In this document: one piece after another, positions 43,683 through 55,560 of the stretch
Layout: each line of letters begins with the position of its first letter
How positions within the stretch are numbered: position 1 is the stretch's first letter
NCBI RefSeq assembly: GCF_015706575.1
Contig: NW_024037056.1
Location: 2,380,109-2,444,108, forward strand
Length of the DNA: 64,000 nt
Source of the DNA: Patiria miniata
Taxonomy: Eukaryota > Echinodermata > Asteroidea > Valvatida > Asterinidae
Direction of reading: 5' to 3'
Made by a program: the position numbers and the translations under genes
The notes under the pieces: generated by a model
Told to the model about the DNA's origin: nothing
The model's database searches: none
Seen by the model: only the letters and a program-made list of their open reading frames with translations

Positions 43683-46600
43683 ATGAATGCGTCCGTTCTT
43701 TGCCTTTTTCTCGTGATTGCTGGAGGTAAGATAAATTTAAAGGTCTGGTAAGTTTTTCCCCCTTAAGGATCTAGTCAAATGGGGCAATATTCACAGGCAG
43801 CTATGTACAGGCCGTCCAATGCTCAAGGAGCTCGTGGGTATAAGCTTGTGGGTACAGTATACCAACATTTCCTCGGAACACTACCGGTAAATACATTTAC
43901 CTGCAGTTTTCTTATCGGAGATTGCCTCGAACAGGTTTCATACCAATTATTTCAAATTTCATTCGCAGGGACCACACTTGTATCGGCAACAGCGCCTGCC
44001 TCCACAAAAAACACGGCAAAAGTGACCGTTCCTACCACTGCTCAAAGCGGCACCACAGTACCGAATACAACACATAGTCTTCCCACCACCGCACCGAAGA
44101 CGACCCATAGTCAGCCAACTGCTGCAGCAAAGACGACCCATAGTCGGCCAACTACTGTACCAAAGACAACCCATAGTCACCCCACTACTGTAACAAAGAC
44201 GACCCATAGTCACCCCACTACAGCACCAAACACGACCCATAGTCAGCCAACTACTGCACCGAAGACGACCCATAGTCGCCCCACCACTGCACCAAAGACG
44301 ACCCAAAGCCACCCCACTACTGTTCCTACAACAACTCCTCATGTGCCGGAGACAACTGCTCACCACACGCCCGGAAATGCTACCACGTCCTCGACCCATA
44401 CCACTGCTGCGGCTGGTAATACCACATCGAATGCAACCGGTTCGACTGTTGGTACCACTACACCGGCGTCTACAAATCCAACCGTTCCTCGACCAGAATA
44501 TGTCATACCCAGGTAAGTAAAGTACTAGACTTCGCTCAAGTCTGGTCCCACCCAGGCACAAACAAGTCGATGACAGCTAACATACAGCTGGCCTTGGTTA
44601 TAGTTTGTGAATCGACCACATCGTTAATTGTTACAAAGTTAAAACTGGGTCATTTTGATACGTGATTATCCGACACTTTGAACAAATTAGGAAATGTTAG
44701 AAAAAGTCGCACAGAAACACCCGAGTGTGTTCAAAACGTCATATTCCACATCACAGCAGTCAACAATGGTTTTTATAAAACAATGGTTTTTATGGTTTGT
44801 GATAAAAATCACAAAAACAAACAGCAGTTAACACAACAATCATGACAATCGAACGTCAACTCACATGCACGTCGCGTGCTCGAAACAGCTGATCGTGTGC
44901 TAATTCGCTGCTCCCACTCAAGTGGGAAAACATTGTGAAAATAGCGTGGGTACCAACGATACAAGCGTTTCACACCGTACGTAGCGTACACGTGTACGTG
45001 ATATCCCACAGGGAGTGTGCCATGACTTTTTATAAACTTAAAACGTGATCGTTCTAGACCAATGAAAATACAAATGTACAGTATACAAGACAAAGGGTAT
45101 AACAATCCTTATTGTACAATGGAACAGAAACTTCATTCTCTTCCTCTGAACATGTTAACCACAAATTTCAGTATACTGACGACGAGAAGTGGCTTCCCCA
45201 TTTTTTTTAGAATAAATTTCAAGCACAGTTCAAGTGAGGATTGAAGTTGTTAGAGGGTAGATGCAATCTAGGCTCGTTTTGTTTCAATGATGAGCGACGA
45301 TTACTCATTATCAGAGAAAGTCGGTGATTCCATGCCTTTTGGAGTAGATTTCTCCTATATAGGCTGATTATACGACACGGAAGTTTATTCCCAACTAATC
45401 ACCTTTCACATTTTATCTCCGTTCCAGTTACCAGTGTAAGAATGGCAGCAAGGTCTGCATGTTGTTAGTCTTTAACGCAACACTGAAAATAAAATATGAC
45501 ACTACCAACGGCAAGGTACGTGAACTTTTGACAACATAACAGTATAGAAACAATAAAACTCGGAGAGACCCAGACTTTGCTTTTTGGCTACTATATTGAC
45601 ACACATCTAAGGCTGCGTCCCGAATTACTTTGCTACGGGCAGAAACTACACACCCGGCTGCAGCCACTTCCCATAGACCCCTGTGTAATTTGAAGCCTTA
45701 TCCAGTTCGGACGCGGTCATACTTTGTGTAAAAATGAACAGCGCCATCAAGTGTCGAATCACCCCGCGAGCTTTTCAAAAGTTGTCCACGACGTGCGACT
45801 CGCCTGAAAATTCGTAGAAAGAAAATGTAGGGTATCAAAAGTCCTTTGCAAAGAATTCTTGCTGTGGTCTAGTTTCATTTTGGTACGTTATCTTAGGGTG
45901 GCATGGTTGTTATAACTGTATGGTTCTTGGTTGGTTCTTCTATTACTTCGTGTGGGAGTTTATACAGGAGGCCAGAAACACCAGGGAAAATCCCTTCTCT
46001 TAGTGATAAGTGTCACTGGGTTCTTTTACGTGCATTGCATTACACAGCACACGGGACCTACGACTGTATGTCCCATTAGAAGGACGAAGCAATAATAGTT
46101 AAGTGCCTTGCTTAAGGGCACCAGCCACTGTTGCCTCTGAAACACCAGAGCATGAGTCCGGTGTTCTTAACCGCTAGGCCATGACACTGATATATGAATC
46201 GCTTCCTTTATAACAGTCCGGCGAGGCCACACTTCCCATTGGCGGAAAAATCAACGGGAAGGAAGCCGAGTGGAACACGACATCGTCCTGCGAGGACGTA
46301 GTGCCGAGGATCTTCAGGGTTCGCGCACAGTATCCGGTACCAGACTCCAACGCGATTGGTATTGTGTCAATGGACTTCCAGTTTGGTATATTTGGAACGC
46401 CGCCCTACAGTTTGGTGACGCTTATTATGGGCGACTGGACGTACACCGAGCCGTTTTTCCCGCGTGACAGTGTGAACTACGGTAAGTGACAAAGCATTCA
46501 TCAGGTGAAGTGCTTCTGTGACAGCTCCTCATAGTTCCCTCCCCCCATTCTTTGGACTCGAATATAGAGACAGGTAACTAGCAGTTAAAGGCAGGGTCTT

Positions 46601-48334
46601 GCCTTACCACAAAAAGCAAGATTTTGATACGATGTGTCAAAGTTTGGTCCGTGCACGTACAAAGGAGATGATTCGAATATAGACATGACACGTGCACGAA
46701 GAAAGGTGATCCAATCAATGGCTTTAAATGGGCGCTAGCTATCGGTCCCATATTGGGTTTTTTTTTGGGGGGGGGGTGGGAGGGGCGGGGCGGGGCGCGA
46801 ACCAGTGCTACTCCTAAAACTTCACAAACTGCATGCAATAGGCTATATTTCTGGATCAGTGAGGGCGCTGTATAACGACGCCATTTTATGGGTTCGAACG
46901 CTTGAAATATCCCTGTTCAAGATTATGGCCTTTTTGTCTGCATTTATTCTTTGTAATTTTGTTGCTTATTATGGTCGATTGGTGTCTTCAGTCGTCTTGG
47001 AATCGGAATTTCAAGGTGGTTGTCATTTTCGATTGAATATACACATTTCATGAGCCTTGACCATGCAACTTGTTTTTCCCTTAAATTACATTCCTGTTTT
47101 ACTACCTTTTTTGGTGATGATTATTTTTTAAGAGCCTTTTGCTACAACACTAACAACATTAACAGTCCATAACTATATACGCCGACGTTTCTGTTCATCT
47201 AGGAAAACGTGCATTTGGAGCTGTCCAGGTGGAAATGGGCACAATGGGGAAGACGTTTGGGTGCCAGACGCTGAATCTAACTCAGGGACCTCTGACGATC
47301 ATTCTGGATCACGTGATGTTGCAGCCATTTGCGGACTTTGCTAATGGCACATTTGGTGACGGTAAGCTACAAAATGGTTATCCGAGAATAAAACTTGCTT
47401 GAACCAAGGTTAGTACACTACTGACTAAGAGGCATAAATTAATTACAACCCGAACAGAGACTAAACCGGGATAGTTACTCCGATACAGGGTGAGTAAACA
47501 AAAGAAACCCAAATGTCGGGACCATTATATTAGTGAAGCTCTGCATGTAGCACTTTCACAATTTAGGATATGAAAGCCCACCTCATAAGCTTTATTTTAG
47601 CAAAAGATTCATTCAAATCACTTTTTTCAAGTTACGGAATTTTAAACACAACCTCCGTTTTCAAGTTCTGTCCACGGATCACAAAGTAAGGTGTGCGTTC
47701 TTTCAGCAAAACGAAAACCTTTCACACATCCCTATGTGTTTTGTTTTCGTTTTGCTGAAAGAAAACTGAACCTTTTTCTTGTCCGTGGACAAACCTTTAA
47801 AACGTTGGTTGTGAAACTGGGCTTTTATATCCTAGAATTAAGGTGTTACATGAAGAACTTTACTAAAACAATGGTCCTGTTATTTGGGTTTCGTTTTTTA
47901 CTCGCCATCATGTTAGAAAAAAAAATAGGTCACCTGTTATAATACAAGTACACAGATATCACGCTGCATTTTAGTACTTTCCTTGCTAAGTCATTAGTAT
48001 GGCGTGTTCCAGGCAAGTTTGCCAAGAAGCTCTGTGACGTTGGCCGTTTGAGAAGGTGACGACTAAGATAAATTCAACATATTTTCATTCTTCAACAGTG
48101 GAAGAGTGCAAGACAAACCCGACGACCATGGAGCCGACCACGGCCACGGCGTCCCCTCATCCCCCCTCCAAGCCCAGCCCCAGCAACGGGGGCATGATCG
48201 CCGGCATAGTCATTGGTGTGTTGGCCTTTGTCGTCCTCATCATTGGAATCGCCGTGTTCGTGGTCAGGAAGCGGAGGATGAAGGAAGCAGCCTACGGCCA
48301 CCTGGACGAAGAACACAAGGATTACGTTCACTAG
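43683..48334 (+). CDS. gene E: CD68/LAMP3-like mucin-domain membrane glycoprotein
   Basis: Exons: 43683-43725, 43969-44512, 45428-45515, 46217-46481, 47203-47361, 48099-48334; sum 1,335 nt, 444 aa. Signal peptide MNASVLCLFLVIAG; mucin domain to about 196 with eight THSxP/TQSxP units; LAMP domain with the four family cysteines (KVC, SSC, FGC, EEC) plus an extra one in exon 3 (YQCKNG). The helix lies at about 398-422 and the tail has YGHL and ends HKDYVH. An in-frame ATG lies nine nt upstream (43674-43676) and would add Met-Ser-Arg; I chose the downstream Met because all paralogues share it. Intron 5 holds a foldback MITE and intron 3 a SINE. AATAAA lies at 48565-48570. Confidence 0.88.
45920..46190 (-). 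mobile_element. tRNA-derived SINE in intron 3 of gene E
   Basis: On the minus strand the 5' end has an A-box-like CATGGCCTAGCGGTTAAGAA, then GGTGCCCTTAAGCAAGGCAC, then a central region with GGTCCCGTGTGCTGTGTAAT and ACGTAAAAGAACCCAGTG, followed by TTCCCTGGTGTTTCTGGCC. This is a tRNA-headed SINE with a conserved central domain. The B box is decayed. Confidence 0.65.
46515..46580 (+). repeat. dispersed repeat R2 fragment (intron 4 of gene E)
   Basis: AGTTCCCTCCCCCCATTCTT, GGACTCGAATATAGAGACAG and GTAACTAGCAG match 30230-30290 in gene C. Confidence 0.45.
47484..47906. mobile_element. foldback MITE, copy 2 (intron 5 of gene E)
   Basis: Begins TACAGGGTGAGTAAA and ends TTTTTTACTCGCCATCA. The arms share GTCCACGGATCAC / TTGTCCGTGGAC and a pair of (C/G)AAAACGAAAAC blocks around the centre. 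Same family as 15906-16406 with more divergent arms. Confidence 0.75.
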
Positions 48335-48454
48335 ATTGCTTTTTTGTGAAGAGAGGAAATCTAAATGATGATTAGCAAAACAGCTCCTGAAATTCGATCA
48401 TTAATTCGAGTTTTCACTTATTATTACTCATAATTAGTAATACAATTCATAAAT

Positions 48455-48515
48455 TCATTCAGGAAGCGGAGGATGAAGGAGGTGGCCTACGGCAACCTGG
48501 AAGATTAGCAAAACA
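48455..48515 (+). pseudogene. duplicated tail fragment of gene E last exon
   Basis: Repeats the end of exon 6: AGGAAGCGGAGGATGAAGGA, then codons for VAYGNLED and a stop. The following GATTAGCAAAACATCTCCTG repeats sequence at about 48368-48390 just after the real stop, so tail and 3' UTR were duplicated together. It keeps a YxxPhi motif (YGNL). It has no helix and no acceptor at its start, so it is probably only part of the 3' UTR. Confidence 0.7.
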
Positions 48516-48564
48516 TCTCCTGAAATTTGATCATAGATTCAGGCATTAACCTTTTACTATACTT

Positions 48565-48570
48565 AATAAA
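48565..48570 (+). terminator. polyadenylation signal of gene E
   Basis: AATAAA about 230 nt after the stop codon, beyond the duplicated tail fragment. Confidence 0.45.
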
Positions 48571-49209
48571 TGAATAATAATAGGCCCTACATGTATTCAC
48601 AAAGAGAGCTACATTTAACCAATTCGCATTGTCCCCATGGGCCTTATTCACGAGTCGGCCATATTGGATTGAGAGTGAGATAAAATCTGGAATTTTGGAA
48701 CTTGTGTAGAGAAATAAAAGCAAGTTAATTACTAATTAATTCCACTCTGCTTCAATGAATAATTTCAAATGTGTAATTAAAAGTTCCCTAAAATGTTTAA
48801 AGCCAGATTTATAAAAAGAAATGACAGTAAAATATAGCTGCATTGTGCCACATAAATAGTCTGGCGCCATCCCATTCAACAGTTAACAATTAATGAAATA
48901 CATTTAGGGAACTCGGCAAAAATGGCCAATTCGTGGATAAGGCCCATTTGTGTCTTAAACGTTGTAAATGGCGGGAACCAGTCTAGCAGCATGACACTTC
49001 GCTGGTTTCCGTGCAGTAACGTCAAACGAAACGAATGAATGAGCACCAGGACAGTGACGGTATTTACAAGCTCATCTCGAGGGGTTAATTTTCAGCCTCG
49101 TTTCCAATACACAATTTTTTTTGGGTCATAAACAAAATTAATGAACAGTTTGGCAAGCAGAACATAGTAAGTAGAAATTGTGAATGAATTGCTGTTATTT
49201 TGCGAAGCG

Positions 49210-50150
49210 AAACCTTCCTTTGTGAAATCTTCCAAAGTTCAGATCTTCAGACCTTAACTAAACTAATCAGAACATTAAGTTTAACAAGGAACGTGTAGTA
49301 AAAAATGGGATTTTTTTTTTAAAATACGCCTCATCGATCAATCCAGCTGCAGCCGTAACCATTGTAGTTGGCTCCGTATGCATTTTTATTCATTGCTGTA
49401 ATCATCCTGTATTTTCACTAATAGGTAGTTCTTGTTTACGAGATTTAAAGTACAGTTTAACTTTAAATTCTTGTGCCACGCATATTCTTTCCAAAATTCT
49501 GAATACTTTGAAAGACTGAAGCTTTCGACCATTTGAATTATACAGTCTTCAATATTAAATAAACAAAATTGACATTTGTTATTAAGCTATGGTTCTGTTA
49601 ATAGATATCTTTTGCCTTTGTCAAGAATTGAGTATGAAATATAATTACGAATGTCCCAAGGACCCATAGCATGCTACCCATTATAACATTTGATTGATTC
49701 CACTCAAATCTACTATCCGTGCACATTAGTTTATATCATGAACAGCGCCACCTAAAGTCACAAGCTGGTAATGTTTGAACGTAGGGAAAATTGCAGATAA
49801 AGGTTTTCCATTTCTCGGACGCCAATTCTAATCTGGCTATTGATTAAAATTCCTTTGGTACTGCGCTGGTATGATCAAGTGGAATGCTCAAGTCATAATT
49901 GATTTTGTGACTTTTCCTCACACAGAGACCTTGTTTGCTACTGTTCAGTACGAAGATTAATCACGCGCACTGCTTACGTCACAATTGATGCATTGTCCAA
50001 AATCGTAACTATACATAAATGCACTCTTATAGTTCTGTTTGATTGATAAAGTGATATCAGCGATTATGAGCTTAAATGCATAGCTAAAGGTTGTTCCACT
50101 CACGCCTTGTTTGAAGTTTTATCTCAACAGTAAATACAGCCGGTGTGTAG
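49210..50150. repeat. 5'-flank duplication block upstream of gene F
   Basis: Copy of the block at 42400-43460. It also contains CCAATTCTAATCTGGC-type unique sequence not present upstream of E. Confidence 0.65.
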
Positions 50151-50151
50151 G

Positions 50152-50379
50152 TCAAGGTTTAAGTGCGCAGACAGAAAGAAGAGCAGGCCGGGCCAATGTC
50201 GGTACATAATTGAGTAATAGGCCTAGGCCTATCTACCGACCACAGCGACTGCGCCACACTCTGAAAACCACACAGGTATTTTTCTGTACACGCGTCGGCC
50301 CGCATTGCGCAGTATTCAATTTCGTTCTGTGTTTATTTCGTCTCAATTCTCGATCAGGAAACACTACCCAACGTGCAGG
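50152..50379 (+). promoter_or_regulatory. conserved proximal promoter / 5' UTR of gene F
   Basis: GTCAAGGTTTAAGTGCGCAG, CCAATGTCGGTACATAATTG, GACCACAGCGACTGCGCCAC, CTCTGAAAACCACACAGGTA, CATTGCGCAGTATTCAATTT and TCTCGATCAGGAAACACTAC in order before the ATG. Confidence 0.6.
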
Positions 50380-53300
50380 ATGAATGCGTCTGTTCTTTTC
50401 CTTTTCCTCGTGGTAGCTGGAGGTAAGATATATCTAAAGGTCTGGTCAGTTTTTTCTCCTTCAGGACCAAGTCAGAGGAGTCAATATGCACATGTCGGCA
50501 ACTTCAGGAGGCCGTCCAGTGCCTAAGGAGCTCGTGGGTACAAGAATGATTTTTTTTCCATCAGTATACCAACATTTCATCGGAATACAAACGGTAAATA
50601 AAACAACCCTATGTTTTCATTTCGGCGATTGCCTGTAAAAGGTTCCCTTAAATGTATGTCTTTCATTTTATAATTTACAGTAACTACACTGGTAGCGGCA
50701 ACAATGCCTGCCCCCCAACAAACCACCACGCCAAAAGCGACCGTTCATACCACTGCTGAACGCCCCACCACAGTACCGAAGACGACCCATAGTCACCCCA
50801 CTGCTACACCGAAGACGACCCATAGTCACCCCACTGCTACACCGAAGACGACCCATAGTCGCCCCATTACTGTTCCTAAGACAACAACTCATGTGCCAAT
50901 GACAGCTACTCATCACACGCCCGGAAATGCTACCAAATCCCCGGCCCATACCACATACCATACCCCAGCTGGTAATACCACATCGATTGCAACCGGTTCA
51001 ACTGTTGGTACCACTACACCAATGCACACAAGTACAACCATTCACGAACCAGAAAATATCATACCGAGGTAAGTAAAGTGAAATACTTCGCTCAAGTCTG
51101 GTCCGGCCCGTGAATCTTTTTTTCCAAACGACATCCGTTTCCCATCTTCAGATTGGTCCATAACATGCATATCTAATGCCTTGTTCCCCACAACACAAAC
51201 CCAAGATAGGCTTTATTTCTTGTGAGAAATGTTACTTCCTCACTTCAGTTATTTAAAAGGTAAAATGCGAAGAAGTGAAAAACGCTCACTGAGATTCGAA
51301 CTCGGATCACCTGACTAGAAGTGAGGACTACATTCAACCAGTCCACGAATCAGCTGCCAATCGTCCGTGATTTCAACACCATTATTCCTTGTTATATAAC
51401 TTATTCTCTAAAGCCCTGGCCATCCTTAATATGCATAACGCAGTGAGAGCGCCCTCTTTTGATATTGTCCGATCTCGTTTGGGAATCAAAAAAATCGCGT
51501 CCTGCCCCACGTACAAAATGTCGAAAAACTCGACTACATTAATCTTGTTACAAAGTTAAAACTGAGTCATTTGTGGGACCTGCAATATAAGAAACCTTTT
51601 AGGGAAAACCAAAAGTTAAGGTAGTGTTAGAAAACTTAGAACCGAAACTTCTCATGAGATGCTGTTTCTAATAAGAACACAATAAACTTATTATACAATG
51701 GACCAAAAACCTTCATTTTCTCTCTCTGAACAAGTTAGGCATAAATTTCCATTGCACTGAAAAACGAAATGAAATCACCTTTTGTTGTTGTCGAATTGCA
51801 GCCAGTTCTCGGTTGAAAAAAAAAAGGTTTTAATGTTGAGTGCGAAGATAACTAATAATCAGCCCTCAGGGTAAATGTGATGAATCCGAGCCTTTTTTTC
51901 GGAGGAGACTTCTTCTAAGCTGCTATATACAACACAGAAGTTTATATCCAAGTGATCACCTTTCACCTTTGAATTCCGTTACAGTTACCAGTTTAAGAAT
52001 GGCAGTGAGGTCTGCATGTTGTTCGTCTTTAACGCAACACTGAAAATAAAATACGACACTACCGACGGCAAGGTAGGTGAATATATTGACACAATTACAG
52101 CACAAACAGTGTAACTTAGCGAAACCAGCTAGAACTATGGCTTTGCGACTACAATTATTTTCACACAAAATATTGGGTACACCCTCTGCAAAGGTTTCTC
52201 GCAGGCTACGGTTTACATTGGTGAGTTGACTTAGGGGCGGCTTGTTTTTGGGTGATCGGTTACAACCACGTCACCATTTTGAAATGGAAAAAAGTAATCA
52301 CCCTTACGTACGTACTTTGTGATCGGATAGACCATGCCTTTATAAACAAAGTCAAAGTCATCTGAGTTTTCCTTTAGGGCTACCGGAAGGCCAAAATTAG
52401 GCGAGTTCAAAATGTAGAAATGAGCCTCAAATCCAAGCAAACTATGACTTTGTTTACGTTGTTATCATTTTATCTGCTTTTCTTACAGACCGACGTGACC
52501 ACAATTCCCATTGGTGTGAAAACCAACGCGATGGCAACTAATTGGACCACAGTTTCGTCTTGCGAGAAGATAGCGCCGAGGTATTTTGATGTTCAAGCAG
52601 TACCAGACTCCAATGCGACTGCTTACGTGTCACTGCAATTCCGCTTTCTCCTGTCAGGGCCCAATTACACGTTGGGCATCATCGCGGCCTACTGGAGATA
52701 CACCGAGCCATTCTTCCCGCGAGACACCGTGAACTACGGTAAGATACCGCGCGTTCCGTTCAATGAGGTTGTACTTCTGACTGCGAAGGCTTAAAGTGCT
52801 TAAAAACGCAACCGCCTATTTGTTTAGGAAAGGGATGGGGCAGGAAGAAACAAAGGAGTTTAGTGGTGGGTGATCGAGGATGTGGGGGGGGGGGTGTTTG
52901 AGAAGGGAGGGATGGCGCTTTAAAAAAAAACATTTTTAAGGTAATTGTGAGACAGAGAAAAGCTTTTCTTCAGATGAATTTGCGTCGGGGTGATGTAAAT
53001 CAATATAAGTTTTGCCCTTCACCGACGTAGGAGAGGCTTGTTTTATTATGCCACTCGAAGCATTCAATTATTGTTGACTATCATCCGTTTCTGCTTGCCC
53101 CTACCTGTGTATTCAATTAACAGGGACACTAGACTCGGGTGATTTCGAGGATGTGTACACGGGCACAATGGGGAAGACGTTTGGGTGCCAGACGCTAAGG
53201 CTAGCTGAGTACCGGTACCCTTTAACGATCATACTGGATCACGTGATGCTGCAGCCATTCGCGGACCTTGCCAATGGCACATTCGGTGACGGTAAGCCAA

Positions 53301-53895
53301 AACCATGGTTATCCAAGAGTTAACTTTGCAGTGCAAAGACTTTGGTGCACTACTTAGACAAAAAGGTTATTATATTGAACAGAAGCAAATGGAGTCCAGT
53401 TGCTCATCAATTTCAGAGAATAAGAATTGCAGGCAATATTACCAGACATAAGACAAACCTGTAGACCACCCTTAAACATTTTAGCGTGGGTCCATGATAT
53501 TTAAGTCCATTTATTGCTAAGTCATATTTTGGTGTTGTCTCAGCAAACTTGTGCCACGAAAAGCTCATGAGAAAGTGATGAGAATGTAAATACAACATGG
53601 GAGCTTGTTTTTTTTCCTTATCACAGTGGAAGAGTGTATTAACCCGACCACCATGGAACCGACGACCACGGAGCCGACCATGGAGCCGGCCACAGCCAAT
53701 GCGACCATGGCCACCACGGCGTTCCCTACCAAGCCCAGCCCGAACAACGGGGGCATGATCGCCGGCATAGTCATCGGTGTGTTGGCCTTTGTCGTCCTCA
53801 TCATTGGAATCGCCGTGTTCGTGGTCAGGAAGCGGAGGATGAAGGAAGCAGCCTACGGCCATCTGGAGGAAGATCACAAGGATTACGTTCACTAG
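50380..53895 (+). CDS. gene F: CD68/LAMP3-like glycoprotein with a short mucin domain
   Basis: Exons: 50380-50422, 50681-51068, 51985-52072, 52489-52738, 53124-53291, 53627-53895; sum 1,206 nt, 401 aa. Signal peptide MNASVLFLFLVVAG; mucin domain to about 144 with only three THSxP units, then NTTSIATGSTVG; LAMP domain with cysteines EVC, SSC, FGC and EEC. The stalk is expanded with TMEP repeats (TMEPTTTEPTMEP). The helix lies at about 355-379 and the tail has YGHL and ends HKDYVH. It is the smallest intact member and has the shortest introns. Closest to E by position and flank duplication. A candidate AATAAA lies at 54038-54043. Confidence 0.88.
51270..51370 (-). mobile_element. tRNA-derived SINE fragment in intron 2 of gene F
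   Basis: On the minus strand it reads TCGTGGACTGGTTGAATG..., CTAGTCAGGTGATCCGAG and a B-box GAGTTCGAATCTC. This is a tRNA-like head with weak A box and good B box. Confidence 0.5.
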
Positions 53896-54186
53896 ATTGT
53901 TATTGTCAAAGAGGGGGAATATTTAAAAAGTTGGTGCAGGACAAGTCAAAAGGCCCTAGAACCTCAATCGGTGATTTACATAATTATTATTATTATTATT
54001 TGTTTGACCAGGACAAATCTTACAAACAAATATGACAAATAAAAACAAGCACATGCACATTAAGGAAAACAAAACAAAAAGAACCAATAAAGAAGTCAAC
54101 AAAGAAACCATCGAACAAAATCAATAAGTAAATAAGTAGACAATAAAATAATATACATAATTATGTCCGTACATTGTCAATCGGAC

Positions 54187-54735
54187 AAGCTGCTAACATT
54201 GCATAATCGTCTGGCCAGATTGATTCTTAATGCTCATCCCTGAACACATAATGATTTACATGAGGCACTCTCTTGGTCATCATAACCATCTAGTTGGGAT
54301 TGTCATAGAGTGTGTGAGGTTTATAAACCTCGGGCTCTATAACCTCAGTCCAGCGTACCTCTCAGTGCACGCTTTGAAATGCCATCTCATACTGCCAATG
54401 AAATGCCATCTGGCCTTGCCAATACTCGTTCTAGCCAGAGGTATTGAAATTAAAAGTCTTCAGGTCTTCAGGCTTTAATTCCAGGCATATGCCTCTCGCT
54501 TTGGTTACTTGTAGTTTGTGATTTTTGTTTGTTTGTTTGTTTATTTTTATGCTGAATAATGATAATAAAACGGCTTATTACATCTGGCCATTGGTCCCAA
54601 AGCAAATGCCGCCAAGCACACATTTCAGTATAGTGGAACCCTGGGATGGAATACCTTAACCACAGCCAAGCGAAAGGCTAAGTCTGTAAAAGTTTTTAAA
54701 TCTCTTTTAAACTAATTTTGCATGCCTATTTTTTT
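54187..54735 (+). mobile_element. C-terminal relic of a LINE reverse-transcriptase ORF
   Basis: Conceptual translation, with frameshifts and stops, gives LHNRLARLILNAHP, LHEALSW, NLSPAYLSV, and further on FQYSGTLGWNTL followed by AKSVKVFKSLL. These match the C-terminal 'RLARLI', 'LAPxYLS' and 'YSGxxxWNxLP' signatures of CR1/L2/RTE-type LINE proteins. Dead copy. Confidence 0.7.
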
Positions 54736-54799
54736 CTTGTTGATTTCATTACTTTTCTGTTTACTTTAAAGTTTTTTTTTTATAGAGATGCAAGTGACT

Positions 54800-54987
54800 C
54801 GTGTTCCTTTTGCTAAAAGAACACTAACCTTTTCTGTGATCCGTACACGAGTGATTTGGATGATTCTTAGGCTGTAAGTAAGCTCATTGATTGGGCTTTC
54901 ACTATATCCTAGATTTTGAAAGAACTAGGGGCAAAACCTCATTCAAAAATTGATCCTGCAATTTTTTTTTTTTTGACTCGCCCTGTA
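54800..54987. mobile_element. foldback MITE, half copy
   Basis: Contains TTTTGCTAAAAGAACACTAA, GTGATCCGTACACGAGTGAT, CTAGATTTTGAAAGAACTA and the end GACTCGCCCTGTA. Only the right arm of the family at 15906-16406 is present. Confidence 0.65.
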
Positions 54988-55344
54988 TATTGTATTCTGA
55001 AAAGAAAATAAGCCAATATACATATATATTTTTTATGAGTATGAAATAACGTTCCTTCATAGATAGTTGTTTTTAAATCGGTTGTTTATTACTATGTTGT
55101 AGCCAGAAAAGTAAACAAATAAGCCAATTAGGACATTTTGTCAAGAATGTTTTTTACGGAATGTCCGAAAAGATGCACATTTTGTTCTGAATTGCATTTA
55201 TTATACTAAGAAATCGATACTCAATTACGCAATTATTATGGAATAATTAAAAAGTCATTATTTGAGTTGGTAACAAATCCTTTTATAGTTTAATTATTGT
55301 CAGACATGCAGATAATATAAAGGGAAAAATTAAGTCTTATCAGA

Positions 55345-55560
55345 GTTTTAATAATTGCTCTAGGCGGTTTGACTTTGTGTCGTATTTTAGCTTGTAAGGT
55401 TAAGCAAATACAGTTTGTGTAAGGATCAAAGTTTAAATGCATAGACAGGAAAGAAAACAGGTGTTATTTTGGTTTGCAATCGGGCAATATAACACAGCGA
55501 CTGCGTAACGCTGGGAAAACACAAGTTATATAATTTTTGATACAAAAATACGTGGAAGTT
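55345..55560 (+). pseudogene. relic promoter of a lost cluster member
   Basis: In the order seen upstream of E and F it keeps an AAATACAG motif, GATCAAAGTTTAAATGCATA, GACAGGAAAGAAAACAGG, a GGGCAATATA segment, ACACAGCGACTGCGTAACGC and GGGAAAACACAAGTTATATA. No signal-peptide exon and no later exon follow on the plus strand before gene G. It is a decayed 5' flank of an eighth copy. Confidence 0.6.

Noticed and set aside
51270..51370. tRNA gene candidate
   Set aside because: A- and B-box-like motifs are present, but no complete cloverleaf could be drawn and SINE-like sequence follows.
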